Shown in pieces: positions 19,799-27,534 of a stretch of DNA of 48,370 nt; positions within the stretch are counted from its first letter, which is position 1; each line of letters opens with the position of its first letter. A model generated the notes under the pieces. The model was not told where the DNA came from and made no database searches. It was given only the letters and a program-made list of their open reading frames with translations. This DNA comes from Actinomycetes bacterium (lineage in GTDB: Bacteria > Actinomycetota > Actinomycetes > Actinomycetales > Dermabacteraceae): contig JAEWEZ010000160.1 of the NCBI GenBank assembly GCA_023389045.1, positions 1-48,370 of the forward strand, given 5' to 3'. The position numbers and the translations under genes were made by a program.

Positions 19799-19896
19799 GG
19801 TTCCTTCTTCCCGGGCGCGGCGCGCCCTGCGATCCCGGCCAGGCCGGGGGAGTGTTCGATTCGGGGCGACGGGTTGATGAGACGTGGCAGACGAGA

Positions 19897-19928
19897 GCCG
19901 GGGCAGGACCCTGTGGCCCTGCCCCGGC
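19897..19928 (-). terminator. Hairpin between tkt and tal
   Basis: GCCGGGGCAGG (19897-19907) and CCTGCCCCGGC (19918-19928) form a perfect 11-bp stem just downstream of the tkt stop. No T-tract is present. A smaller stem, GGGCGC/GCGCCC (19813-19827), lies near the tal start. The pair may attenuate transcription from tkt into tal. Confidence 0.6.
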
Positions 19929-19935
19929 GTCACGC

Positions 19936-22032
19936 TCAGGCCTTAGCGGCCGCGATCGACTCGTGGGCGGCGTTCACGACGGCTTCGGTGGTCACGCCGA
20001 ACTTCTCGAAGAGGGTCTTGTAGTCGGCGCTGGCACCGTACTCCTCGACGCTCACGCTGCGACCCGCATCGCCGACGATGCCGCGCCACGGCATCGCGAT
20101 TCCGGCTTCGACGCTGACGCGGGCGCGCACTGCACGGGGCAGCACCTGCTCGCGGTAGGACTCGTCCTGCTGCTCGAACCACTCCAGGCACGGCATGGAG
20201 ACGACGCGGGCAACCACGCCCTCCTCGGCGAGCTTGTCCTGGGCGGCCAGGGCCAGCTGCACCTCGGAACCGGTGGCCACGAGGATGACCTCCGGCTCGC
20301 CCTCGCCATCGCGCAGCACGTAGCCGCCGCGCTCCAGGCCCTCCGGCCCGGCCATCGCGGAACGATCCAGGGTGGGAACGTTCTGGCGGGTCAGGATCAG
20401 AGCGGTCGGAGTGGTGCGGTTCTCGAGGGCGGCCTTCCAGGCCATGGCGGTTTCATTCGCATCGGCCGGACGCACCACCGCGAGGTTCGGAATGGCGCGC
20501 AGGGCAGCCAGGTGCTCGATCGGCTGGTGGGTGGGGCCGTCCTCACCCAGGCCGATGGAGTCATGGGTCCACACGTAGATGCTCGGTGCACCCATGAGCG
20601 CGGCCAGACGCACCGCCGGGCGCATGTAGTCGGAGAACTGCAGGAAGGTGCCGCCGTAGGCGCGGGTCAGGCCGGCGAGGTTGATACCGGAGAGGATCGA
20701 ACCCATGGCGTGCTCGCGGATACCGAAGTGCAGGGTGCGGCCGTAGCGGTTCCCGGAGAAGTCCTTGGTCTGGTACTCCTCGGGGATGAAGGAGGGTTCC
20801 CCGTCCATGGTGGTGTTGTTGGAGCCGGCGAGGTCGGCCGAGCCGCCCCACAGTTCCGGCAGCACATCGGCGAGGGCGGTGAGCACCTTGCCGGAGGCGG
20901 CGCGGGTGGCGAGGCCCTTCTCGTCGGCCTCAAAGACCGGCAGGGACTTCTCCCAGCCCTCCGGCAGCGCACCCTCCACCAGGCGGTCCAGCAGGGCAGC
21001 GCGCTCCGGGTTCTTCTCGCGCCAGGCGTCCATCTGCTCCTGCCAGTCGGCGCGAGCCTTTTCACCGCGCTCGACGAGCTGGCGGGTGTGGGTGATGACC
21101 TCCTCGGAGACCTCGAAGGTCTGCTCCGGATCGAAGCCGAGCAGTTCCTTGGTGGCCGCCACGGCTTCGCCGCCGAGCTTATTGCCGTGCACCTTGGCGG
21201 TGCCCTGCAGCTCGGGGGTGGGCCAACCGATCACGGTGCGCAGGTCAATGAAGGAGGGCTTATCGGTGACCTTCTTGGCAGCCTCGATGGCGTCCTTCAG
21301 GGCGGCGACGTCCTCAACGTAGCCGGTGCCACCGTTGGTCCAGTCCACGGTCTGCACGTGCCAGCCGAGGGCTTCGTAGCGGGCGGCAACGTCCTCGGTG
21401 AAGGCGATGTTGGTGTCGCCTTCGATGGAGATGTCGTTGTCGTCCCACAGCACGATCAGGTTGCCGAGCTTCTGGGTGCCGGCGATCGAGGAGGCCTCGT
21501 TGGTCACGCCCTCCTGCAGGTCACCATCGGAGGCGATCACGTAGATGAAGTGGTCAAAGGGGCTGCCACCCTCGGCGGCCTCGGGGTCGAAGAGGCCGCG
21601 CTGGCGACGCGAATCCATGGCCATACCCACGGCGGTGGCGAGGCCCTGGCCGAGCGGGCCGGTGGTCACCTCCACACCGCGGGTGTGGTGCACCTCGGGG
21701 TGGCCGGGGGTGAGGGAGCCCCAGGTGCGCAGGGCCTTGATGTCGTCCAGTTCGAGCCCGAAGCCACCGAAGTAGAGCTGGATGTACTGGGTGAGGCTGG
21801 AGTGCCCGGCCGAGAGCACGAAGCGGTCGCGGCCAATCCAGTTCGGGTCCTTCGGATCGTGACGCATCACGTCCTGGTAGAGCAGGTAGGCGGCGGGAGC
21901 AAGGCTCATGGCGGTGCCGGGATGCCCGTTGCCCACCTTCTCCACAGCATCGGCGGCGAGGATGCGTGCGGTGTCCACCGCGCGACGATCGGTCTCGGTC
22001 CAGCCCTGGGGGGCTTTGAAGGTGTCGGTCAC
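19936..22032 (-). CDS. tkt: Transketolase
   Basis: Transketolase is a thiamine-diphosphate enzyme moving two-carbon units between pentose and hexose phosphates. The 698-residue product begins VTDTFKAPQGWTETDRRAVD, with GTG at 22032 and AAAGGA upstream. The N-terminal domain has NGHPGTAMSLAP, SAGHSSLTQYI and the ThDP site IASDGDLQEGVTNEASS. The pyrimidine-binding domain carries GIREHAMGSILSGI and WTHDSIGLGEDGPTHQP. The C-terminal domain ends AKA. The frame extends upstream to 22428 without conservation. The order tkt-tal-zwf-opcA is typical of actinobacteria. Confidence 0.98.
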   Translation of the reverse strand: MTDTFKAPQGWTETDRRAVDTARILAADAVEKVGNGHPGTAMSLAPAAYLLYQDVMRHDPKDPNWIGRDRFVLSAGHSSLTQYIQLYFGGFGLELDDIKALRTWGSLTPGHPEVHHTRGVEVTTGPLGQGLATAVGMAMDSRRQRGLFDPEAAEGGSPFDHFIYVIASDGDLQEGVTNEASSIAGTQKLGNLIVLWDDNDISIEGDTNIAFTEDVAARYEALGWHVQTVDWTNGGTGYVEDVAALKDAIEAAKKVTDKPSFIDLRTVIGWPTPELQGTAKVHGNKLGGEAVAATKELLGFDPEQTFEVSEEVITHTRQLVERGEKARADWQEQMDAWREKNPERAALLDRLVEGALPEGWEKSLPVFEADEKGLATRAASGKVLTALADVLPELWGGSADLAGSNNTTMDGEPSFIPEEYQTKDFSGNRYGRTLHFGIREHAMGSILSGINLAGLTRAYGGTFLQFSDYMRPAVRLAALMGAPSIYVWTHDSIGLGEDGPTHQPIEHLAALRAIPNLAVVRPADANETAMAWKAALENRTTPTALILTRQNVPTLDRSAMAGPEGLERGGYVLRDGEGEPEVILVATGSEVQLALAAQDKLAEEGVVARVVSMPCLEWFEQQDESYREQVLPRAVRARVSVEAGIAMPWRGIVGDAGRSVSVEEYGASADYKTLFEKFGVTTEAVVNAAHESIAAAKA

Positions 22033-22120
22033 GAAGAGTCCTTTCGGTCCAGAGCGCACCGCCGCGTTCAAACGCTCGGTGCCGCAGCCGTTGGCGCGAA
22101 GCGTCGCGCCGCTGGGAACC

Positions 22121-22126
22121 ACTCTA
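22121..22126 (-). promoter_or_regulatory. Candidate -10 box (TAGAGT) for tkt
   Basis: On the minus strand TAGAGT lies about 90 nt upstream of the tkt start in the divergent tkt/ctaB region (22033-22329). No clear -35 is visible, and the rest of this 297-nt region shows no gene. Confidence 0.4.
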
Positions 22127-22231
22127 GTCGCCACCCCTGACGTTTCCGTGGGTGGCTCATCCCTCATCGCTGGAGAGATAGAGGTGCCGGTTCTCACCGC
22201 GCGGCACCGTGCCTGAACGCGGGTGGCCCCG

Positions 22232-22237
22232 TAGAAT
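22232..22237 (+). promoter_or_regulatory. Candidate -10 box (TAGAAT) for ctaB
   Basis: TAGAAT in the plus orientation, about 90 nt before the ctaB GTG. It is the closest match to a consensus -10 in the divergent region. Confidence 0.45.
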
Positions 22238-22329
22238 GACCCGCAGCGCCCTGTCACGGAAGAGGGTTGCGGCCGCCTCGGAAAGCCCGGCGCGGCGCCG
22301 CTCCGCGGAGCGAGGAAGGATGGTGGCCG

Positions 22330-23352
22330 GTGACCGCCCCCCACGGATCCGCCCAGCATGCTGCGCCCCACGGACCTGCTTCCGCGCAGGCTACCGACCG
22401 CCCCGTCGGCCCCGACACCACCGCGCATACGCCCGCTGCTCCCGCTGTCCCGACTGGCACCGCCCGCAAGGGGATCCCGTGGCGCGCCTACGTGGCGCTG
22501 ACCAAACCGCGGATTATCGAACTACTGCTCATCACCACCGTGCCGGTGATGTTCCTCGCCGCGGGAGGTTTCCCCTCGCCGCTGCTGATCCTCGCCACTG
22601 TGATCGGCGGCTATCTCGCCGCGGGCGGTGCGAACGCGCTGAATATGTACCTGGATCGCGACATCGACGCCAAGATGAAGCGCACCCGGAACCGGCCCAT
22701 CGTGACCGGTGAGGTCACCGCCCGCCAGGCTGTGATCTTCGGTATCGCCCTGTCGATTCTCTCGGCGATCTGGCTCGGCCTGCTCGTCAACTGGATGAGC
22801 GCGATCCTCGCGGTGGTCGCGATCCTGCTGTACGTCGTCTTCTACACGATGATCCTCAAGCGCCGCACCAGCCAGAACATCGTCTGGGGTGGCGTAGCGG
22901 GCTGCATGCCCGTGCTGATCGGCTGGTCCTCCGTGACCGGAACCGTCTCCTGGACGGCCGTGCTGCTCTTCTTGGTGGTCTTCTTCTGGACCCCGCCGCA
23001 CTACTGGCCGCTTGCGGAAAAGTTCACCAAGGACTACGAGACCGCCGGGGTCCCGATGCTCCCCGTGGTGGCCTCCCGCACCAATGTGGCCCACCAGATG
23101 ATCCTGCACACCGTGCTGATGATTGCCTCGAGCCTTGCCATCGTGCCGCTTGGACACACCGGCTGGGTGTACACCATTAGTGCCGCGCTGCTCGGTGCCT
23201 GGTTCCTCTTCCTGGTGGTCCGCTACGCGGTGCGCACGCACCGTGGCCTGACCGGTAAGAAGCTCGGCCCCATGGTCGTCTTCCACGCCTCGATCACCTA
23301 CCTCACGCTCCTCTTCGTCGCCCTCGCGATCGACCCCTTCGTGCATCTGTGA
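22330..23352 (+). CDS. ctaB: Protoheme IX farnesyltransferase (heme O synthase)
   Basis: CtaB is a membrane prenyltransferase that converts heme B to heme O for cytochrome oxidases. The 340-residue protein has about nine hydrophobic helices and the prenyl-diphosphate motif NALNMYLDRDIDAKMKRTRN (N-x3-D-x-D-x3-K pattern). GTG 22330 is preferred because AGGAAGGA (22313-22320) lies 9 nt upstream. The first 45 residues are a Pro/Ala/His-rich tail, and residues 24-28 are encoded by the dispersed 13-mer. xerD overlaps the stop codon. ctaA is not adjacent here, unlike in some relatives. Confidence 0.95.
   Translation: MTAPHGSAQHAAPHGPASAQATDRPVGPDTTAHTPAAPAVPTGTARKGIPWRAYVALTKPRIIELLLITTVPVMFLAAGGFPSPLLILATVIGGYLAAGGANALNMYLDRDIDAKMKRTRNRPIVTGEVTARQAVIFGIALSILSAIWLGLLVNWMSAILAVVAILLYVVFYTMILKRRTSQNIVWGGVAGCMPVLIGWSSVTGTVSWTAVLLFLVVFFWTPPHYWPLAEKFTKDYETAGVPMLPVVASRTNVAHQMILHTVLMIASSLAIVPLGHTGWVYTISAALLGAWFLFLVVRYAVRTHRGLTGKKLGPMVVFHASITYLTLLFVALAIDPFVHL
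22401..22413 (+). repeat. Dispersed 13-mer copy (in ctaB N-terminal tail)
   Basis: Exact CCCCGTCGGCCCC within the unconserved N-terminal tail of CtaB, encoding RPVGP. Confidence 0.8.
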
Positions 23353-24362
23353 GTGCCCGCGGGGAATCCATCGGGGCCGACGGGGCCGAGGAGACCGCCC
23401 CCGCTGGCAGCGAACCGGTGGCGCTGCGCCCGGGAGATACCCGCATCCTGGAGCAGTTCCTCGCGCATGTGCGGATCGAACGCGGGCTTTCCGCCAACAC
23501 CCTCGCCGCCTATCGCCGCGACCTCACCCGCTACCTGCGTCACCTCAGCGCGCATGATGCCGACCCGACGGCGGTGACCGCGGAGGACCTTTCCGCCTGG
23601 ATGCAGGATCTACGCACCGGGGCCGACGGGGGAGCGCCCCTTGCAGCATCTTCCGCAGCCCGAGCCCTCGCTGCGGTGCGCGGGCTGCACAGCTTCCTGG
23701 ATGCCGAGCGCGTTTCCAGCACCGGCGATCCGACGCGGGTTTTGCCCGCCCCCACCCGCGGCAAACGCCTCCCGCATCCCCTCGGCATCGACCAGGTGAC
23801 TGCTCTGATCGACGCGGCCGGGATGGAGCAGGGCGGCGCCCTCAGCGTGGAGCGGGCGCTGCGCGACCGTTTACTGCTCGAACTGCTGTACGGCCTTGGT
23901 GCACGCATCTCCGAGGTGATTGGCCTGGACGTCGATGACATCGACCGCGAGCAGCGCAGCGCCTTCCTGCGCGGTAAGGGCGATAAGCACCGGGTGGTCC
24001 CCGTCGGCTCCTATGCGCTGAGCGCCCTCGACGCCTACATCACCCGCGCGCGGCCCGCACTCGCGGCCCGCGGCAAGGGAACACCCGCGCTTTTGCTCGG
24101 GTCGCGCGGCACCCGTTTGACCCGCCAGGCTGCCTGGCAGATCGTGCGGCGAGCTGCCGATGCCGCCGACCTCACCGACCACGTGAGCCCGCACACGCTA
24201 CGCCACTCCTATGCCACGCATCTGCTGCACGGCGGCGCCGATGTGCGCAGCGTGCAGGAACTCCTCGGCCACGCTTCCGTGACCACCACGCAGCTGTACA
24301 CACAGGTCACCGTGGACTCTCTGCGGGAGACCCATGCGGCCACGCATCCGCGGGCGCGATAG
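23349..24362 (+). CDS. xerD: Tyrosine recombinase XerD
   Basis: XerD resolves chromosome dimers at dif with XerC. The 337-residue product has the N-terminal SAM-like core-binding domain (FLAHVRIERGLSANTLAAY). Its catalytic domain has the full residue set: Arg in GARISEVIGLD, Lys in RGKGDKHR, HTLRHSYATHLL, LGHASVTTTQ and the nucleophile Tyr in LYTQV. The GTG overlaps the ctaB stop. Two copies of the dispersed 13-mer (minus orientation) lie in its coding sequence, one in the disordered N-terminus (GADGA) and one in a loop (GADGG, residues 91-95). Position beside parA and rluB is the usual actinobacterial context and argues for housekeeping XerD rather than a phage integrase. Confidence 0.93.
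   Translation: MSARGESIGADGAEETAPAGSEPVALRPGDTRILEQFLAHVRIERGLSANTLAAYRRDLTRYLRHLSAHDADPTAVTAEDLSAWMQDLRTGADGGAPLAASSAARALAAVRGLHSFLDAERVSSTGDPTRVLPAPTRGKRLPHPLGIDQVTALIDAAGMEQGGALSVERALRDRLLLELLYGLGARISEVIGLDVDDIDREQRSAFLRGKGDKHRVVPVGSYALSALDAYITRARPALAARGKGTPALLLGSRGTRLTRQAAWQIVRRAADAADLTDHVSPHTLRHSYATHLLHGGADVRSVQELLGHASVTTTQLYTQVTVDSLRETHAATHPRAR
23373..23385 (-). repeat. Dispersed 13-mer copy (xerD N-terminus)
   Basis: Exact reverse complement GGGGCCGACGGGG in the codons for the unconserved XerD N-terminus. Confidence 0.8.
23619..23631 (-). repeat. Dispersed 13-mer copy (xerD loop)
   Basis: Exact reverse complement GGGGCCGACGGGG in a variable loop of the XerD core-binding domain. Confidence 0.8.
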
Positions 24363-24442
24363 CGCGCCTGCGCTGACCGCTCGCGGCACCGGAGCCGGCG
24401 TGCTGCGTGGCGAGCCCCGCCCCGTCGGACCCCAGACGGGAC

Positions 24443-24448
24443 TAGACT
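24443..24448 (+). promoter_or_regulatory. Candidate -10 box (TAGACT) for parA
   Basis: TAGACT lies 42 nt before the parA GTG in the 128-nt xerD-parA gap. A small 6-bp stem, CCCGTC/GACGGG (24421-24440), lies just upstream and may end the ctaB-xerD transcript. Confidence 0.45.
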
Positions 24449-24490
24449 TGCCGGCACCGCAAGGATTGACGCCGACGACAGGACTGGAAC

Positions 24491-25363
24491 GTGACTCCTC
24501 CCGCGAACCCGCAGCTCGACATCGACCTCGGCCCCACCGGCCGCCCGATGCCTGAGTTCCCGGAACCCGCGCCGCTGGACGGCCACGGACCCGCCCGCGT
24601 GATCTCGATGGTCAACCAGAAGGGCGGCGTCGGGAAAACCACCAGCGTGATCAACCTGGGTGCTGCCCTCGCCGAGATGGGCCGCAAGGTGCTGCTCGTG
24701 GACCTCGACCCGCAGGGCGCCCTCAGCGCCGGCACCGGGATCAACCCCTACGACCTCGACGTCACCGTGTACAACCTGCTGATGGACCGCGGGCACGATG
24801 TGCATGAGGTGATCCAGGAAACCTCCACCGAGAACCTTGATGTGCTCCCGGCGAATATCGACCTTTCTGCCGCGGAAGTGCAGCTTGTCAACGAAGTGGC
24901 GCGCGAAATGGCGCTGGCCCGGGTGCTGCGCCCCGTGATGGGTGAGTACGACGTCATCATCATTGACTGCCAGCCCTCGCTCGGCCTGCTCACCGTGAAC
25001 GCCCTCGCGGCAAGCCACGGCGTGATCATTCCGCTGGAAGCGGAGTACTTCGCTCTGCGCGGTGTGGCGCTGCTGGTGGAGACCATCGAGAAGGTGCAGG
25101 ACCGCATCAACCCGCGCCTCGAGATCGACGGCATCCTCATCACCATGTTTGATCCGCGCACCCTGCATGCCCGCGAGGTGTGCCAGCGTGTGGTGGAAGC
25201 CTTCCCCGACAAGGTCTTCCACACCACGATCAACCGCACGGTCAAGTTCCCGGATGCCTCGGTGGCGGCCGAGCCGATCATCTCCTTCGCCTCCTCCAAT
25301 AAGGGCGCGGAGGCGTACCGTCAGCTCGCCCGGGAACTCATCTCCCGCGGCGGCGCTGCCTGA
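24491..25363 (+). CDS. parA: ParA/Soj-type partition ATPase
   Basis: This is a deviant-Walker ATPase of the ParA/MinD class that binds nucleotide and DNA to position cargo. The 290-residue product carries KGGVGKTT from residue 44, the Walker A' aspartates in LVDLDPQGALS and IIIDCQPSLGLLTVNAL. GTG 24491 has AGGA 7 nt upstream. No parB or parS-like partner is adjacent. This is the second-site ParA found with xerD, scpA and scpB in actinobacteria rather than the origin-proximal parAB. Here scpA and scpB are missing and rluB follows directly, with a 1-nt overlap (TGATG). Confidence 0.92.
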   Translation: MTPPANPQLDIDLGPTGRPMPEFPEPAPLDGHGPARVISMVNQKGGVGKTTSVINLGAALAEMGRKVLLVDLDPQGALSAGTGINPYDLDVTVYNLLMDRGHDVHEVIQETSTENLDVLPANIDLSAAEVQLVNEVAREMALARVLRPVMGEYDVIIIDCQPSLGLLTVNALAASHGVIIPLEAEYFALRGVALLVETIEKVQDRINPRLEIDGILITMFDPRTLHAREVCQRVVEAFPDKVFHTTINRTVKFPDASVAAEPIISFASSNKGAEAYRQLARELISRGGAA

Positions 25364-26343
25364 TGGCTTCGCAGTCCCCTCGCAGCAGCGGCGGTCAGCG
25401 CTCGCGCCGCGGGAACCCCCAGGGCGCCGGAAAAGACCAGCAGGGTCAGCGCTCAGCCAAGAGCCACCGCGGAAGCGCAGGCAGGGGAGCGAGTGCAGCC
25501 TCGAATGGCCCCCGTCGGCGCCGCAGCGCCTTCACCCCGCCCAAGCAGGTGCGTCTGCGCGAGAGCGACGGAACCCGCCGACCCACCGAGCAGACGGAAG
25601 CCGTGCACGCCGAGGACGGCGAACGCCTCCAGAAAGTGCTCGCGCGAGCCGGTTTCGGTTCCCGACGGGCCTGCGAGGTGCTCATCTCCCAGGGGCGCGT
25701 CACGGTCGATGGGCAGCAGGTCACCGAGCAGGGCCTACGGATCGACCCTGCCCGCCAGGCGGTTCACGTGGATGGTCGGCGGGTGCAACTGGACGAGAAG
25801 CACCTCACCGTCGTGCTGAATAAACCCCGCAAGGTGGTCTCGGCGATGAGCGATCCGGAGGGCCGACGGGACCTCACCGAGTTCACCGCCCGCTACGAGG
25901 AGCGGCTGTACCACGTGGGCCGGCTCGACTATGAGACCGACGGGCTGCTGCTGCTCACGAACGACGGGGAACTCGCCCACCGGCTCATGCATCCGCGTTT
26001 CGAGATCGAGAAGACCTATGTGTGCCGTTTTGCGGCGCCGGGTGGTCCGCCACGTTCCCTCGTGCGCTCCCTGCGCGATGGGGTGGAGCTGGAGGACGGC
26101 CCGGCCCGTGCCGACCGGGCACGGGTGCTGGCAAGCGACGGACGCGAAGCCGTGGTCGAAGTGACCCTGCATGAGGGCCGGAACCGGATCGTGCGTCGCA
26201 TGTTCTCCGCCCTCGGTTACGAACTGACCGCGCTCACCCGCACCCGGCTCGGTCCGGTGCTGCTCGGCACTCTCGCGCCGGGTGAGAGCCGGGTTCTCAC
26301 CGACCGGGAACTCGGCACGCTCATGGCCGAGGTGGGGCTATGA
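25363..26343 (+). CDS. rluB: RluB/RsuA-family pseudouridine synthase
   Basis: These enzymes isomerise a uridine in rRNA; RluB modifies 23S rRNA helix 80. The 326-residue product has an unusual basic, Ser/Gly/Arg-rich N-terminal tail of about 80 residues. An S4 RNA-binding domain follows (ERLQKVLARAGFGSRRACEV). The catalytic domain has the Asp in GRLDYETDGLLLLTNDGE and the usual EGRNRIVRRMF. The ATG overlaps the parA stop and the end overlaps tyrA, so translation is coupled through the operon. Whether the target is 23S or 16S rRNA cannot be fixed from sequence; RluB is favoured by length and context. Confidence 0.9.
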   Translation: MASQSPRSSGGQRSRRGNPQGAGKDQQGQRSAKSHRGSAGRGASAASNGPRRRRSAFTPPKQVRLRESDGTRRPTEQTEAVHAEDGERLQKVLARAGFGSRRACEVLISQGRVTVDGQQVTEQGLRIDPARQAVHVDGRRVQLDEKHLTVVLNKPRKVVSAMSDPEGRRDLTEFTARYEERLYHVGRLDYETDGLLLLTNDGELAHRLMHPRFEIEKTYVCRFAAPGGPPRSLVRSLRDGVELEDGPARADRARVLASDGREAVVEVTLHEGRNRIVRRMFSALGYELTALTRTRLGPVLLGTLAPGESRVLTDRELGTLMAEVGL

Positions 26344-27515
26344 GCGGCGAACACGGCGGTTCTTCTGAGAACACCGCCGCCCCGCAGGGCGCCGAGGCGC
26401 GCAAGCCCGAACATCTGGTGCCCTCCCCGGTGCGAATCATCGGTACAGGACTGATCGGCGGTTCCCTCGGGCTCGCCCTCAGTGCCGACGGGGTGCAGGT
26501 GCAGGTGCAGGACGCCTCCCCGGGAACCACGGCCCTCGCCGTGGAAATGGGGGTGGGGCAGGACGCCGCCGCGAGCACTGAGGCCCCCGCCCTCGTGCTC
26601 GTGGCCGCACCACCGGATGTGACCGCACAGCTCGTGCATGAGGCCCTGCGTGAATGGCCCGAGGCGATTGTGGCCGATGTAGCGAGCGTCAAAGGCACCG
26701 TTCTGGAGCAGCTGCGCAGCCTCGCCCGCCCCGAGGATCTTCCCCGCTATATCGGCGCGCATCCCATGGCCGGGCGTGAGGTGAGCGGCGTGATCGCCGC
26801 GCGTGGTGATCTGTTCCGCGGGCGGCCCTTCGTCGTCGTCCCCCATGAGCGCACCGAGCCCCGCGCCGTGAGTCTGCTCAAGGCGCTTGCCACCCAGATC
26901 GGTTCGGTGCCGACGGTGCTCGATGCGAGCGCCCATGACCTCGCGGTGGCGCGGATCTCGCATGTTCCGCAGATCCTCTCTAGCCTCCTCGCCTCGACGC
27001 TCTGCGAGGCAAGCGAGCAGGCATTGAGCCTTGCCGGGCAGGGGCTGCGCGACACCACCCGCATCGCCGACTCTGATCCGCGGCTGTGGGTGGAAATCCT
27101 GGGGCAGAACGCCGCTGCGATCGACACGATCCTGGAGCAGGTCGAACAGCAGTTGCAGCGCACCCGCGGAGCGCTCGGGATCCTCTCCGGGGCGGCACCG
27201 AGCGAGGGGAGCCCGCGGCGTGTGCTCGCGCATCTGATCGCTGACGGGAACCAGGGCGTGCATCGCATCCCCGGCAAGCACGGCGGGGCCGGGGACGACT
27301 TCGCAACCCTCATCGTGCTTGTGCCCGATGCGCCCGGTGAACTGGCCCGTCTGCTCACCGAGATTGGTGAGGCCGGCGTGAACCTGGAAGACCTCCGCCT
27401 CGAACACACCCTGGGGCGTCGCGTGGGTCTTGCGCATGTGAGTGTGCAGCGCGGACGTGAGGATCGGCTCACCCAGGCCCTCACGGAGCGCGGGTGGCAC
27501 GTCGAACAGGGCTGA
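26340..27515 (+). CDS. tyrA: Prephenate dehydrogenase with ACT domain
   Basis: TyrA oxidatively decarboxylates prephenate in tyrosine synthesis. The 391-residue protein has a Rossmann motif (RIIGTGLIGGSLGLAL) after a 30-residue polar tail. HPMAGREVSG and the substrate helix GLRDTTRIADSDPRLW follow. The last 75 residues form an ACT domain (TLIVLVPDAPGELARLL), which in this family allows feedback control by tyrosine. The ATGA overlap with rluB and the position before cmk-der follow the common rluB-tyrA-cmk-der order. Confidence 0.94.
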   Translation: MSGEHGGSSENTAAPQGAEARKPEHLVPSPVRIIGTGLIGGSLGLALSADGVQVQVQDASPGTTALAVEMGVGQDAAASTEAPALVLVAAPPDVTAQLVHEALREWPEAIVADVASVKGTVLEQLRSLARPEDLPRYIGAHPMAGREVSGVIAARGDLFRGRPFVVVPHERTEPRAVSLLKALATQIGSVPTVLDASAHDLAVARISHVPQILSSLLASTLCEASEQALSLAGQGLRDTTRIADSDPRLWVEILGQNAAAIDTILEQVEQQLQRTRGALGILSGAAPSEGSPRRVLAHLIADGNQGVHRIPGKHGGAGDDFATLIVLVPDAPGELARLLTEIGEAGVNLEDLRLEHTLGRRVGLAHVSVQRGREDRLTQALTERGWHVEQG

Positions 27516-27522
27516 TATCTCC

Positions 27523-27528
27523 TATCCT
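27523..27528 (+). promoter_or_regulatory. -10 box (TATCCT) of leaderless cmk-der
   Basis: TATCCT is followed by exactly 6 nt and then ATG 27535. AGGA lies directly against the start codon, too close to act as a normal Shine-Dalgarno, which supports a leaderless transcript. Confidence 0.5.
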
Positions 27529-27534
27529 TCAGGA

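Noticed and set aside
19852..22140. 762-residue plus-strand frame opposite tkt
   Set aside because: Antisense shadow of transketolase with low-complexity Gly/His/Leu content.
23349..24362. Phage integrase or integrated element at the tyrosine recombinase
   Set aside because: The gene lies in the conserved housekeeping block beside parA and rluB and matches XerD, with no phage genes.
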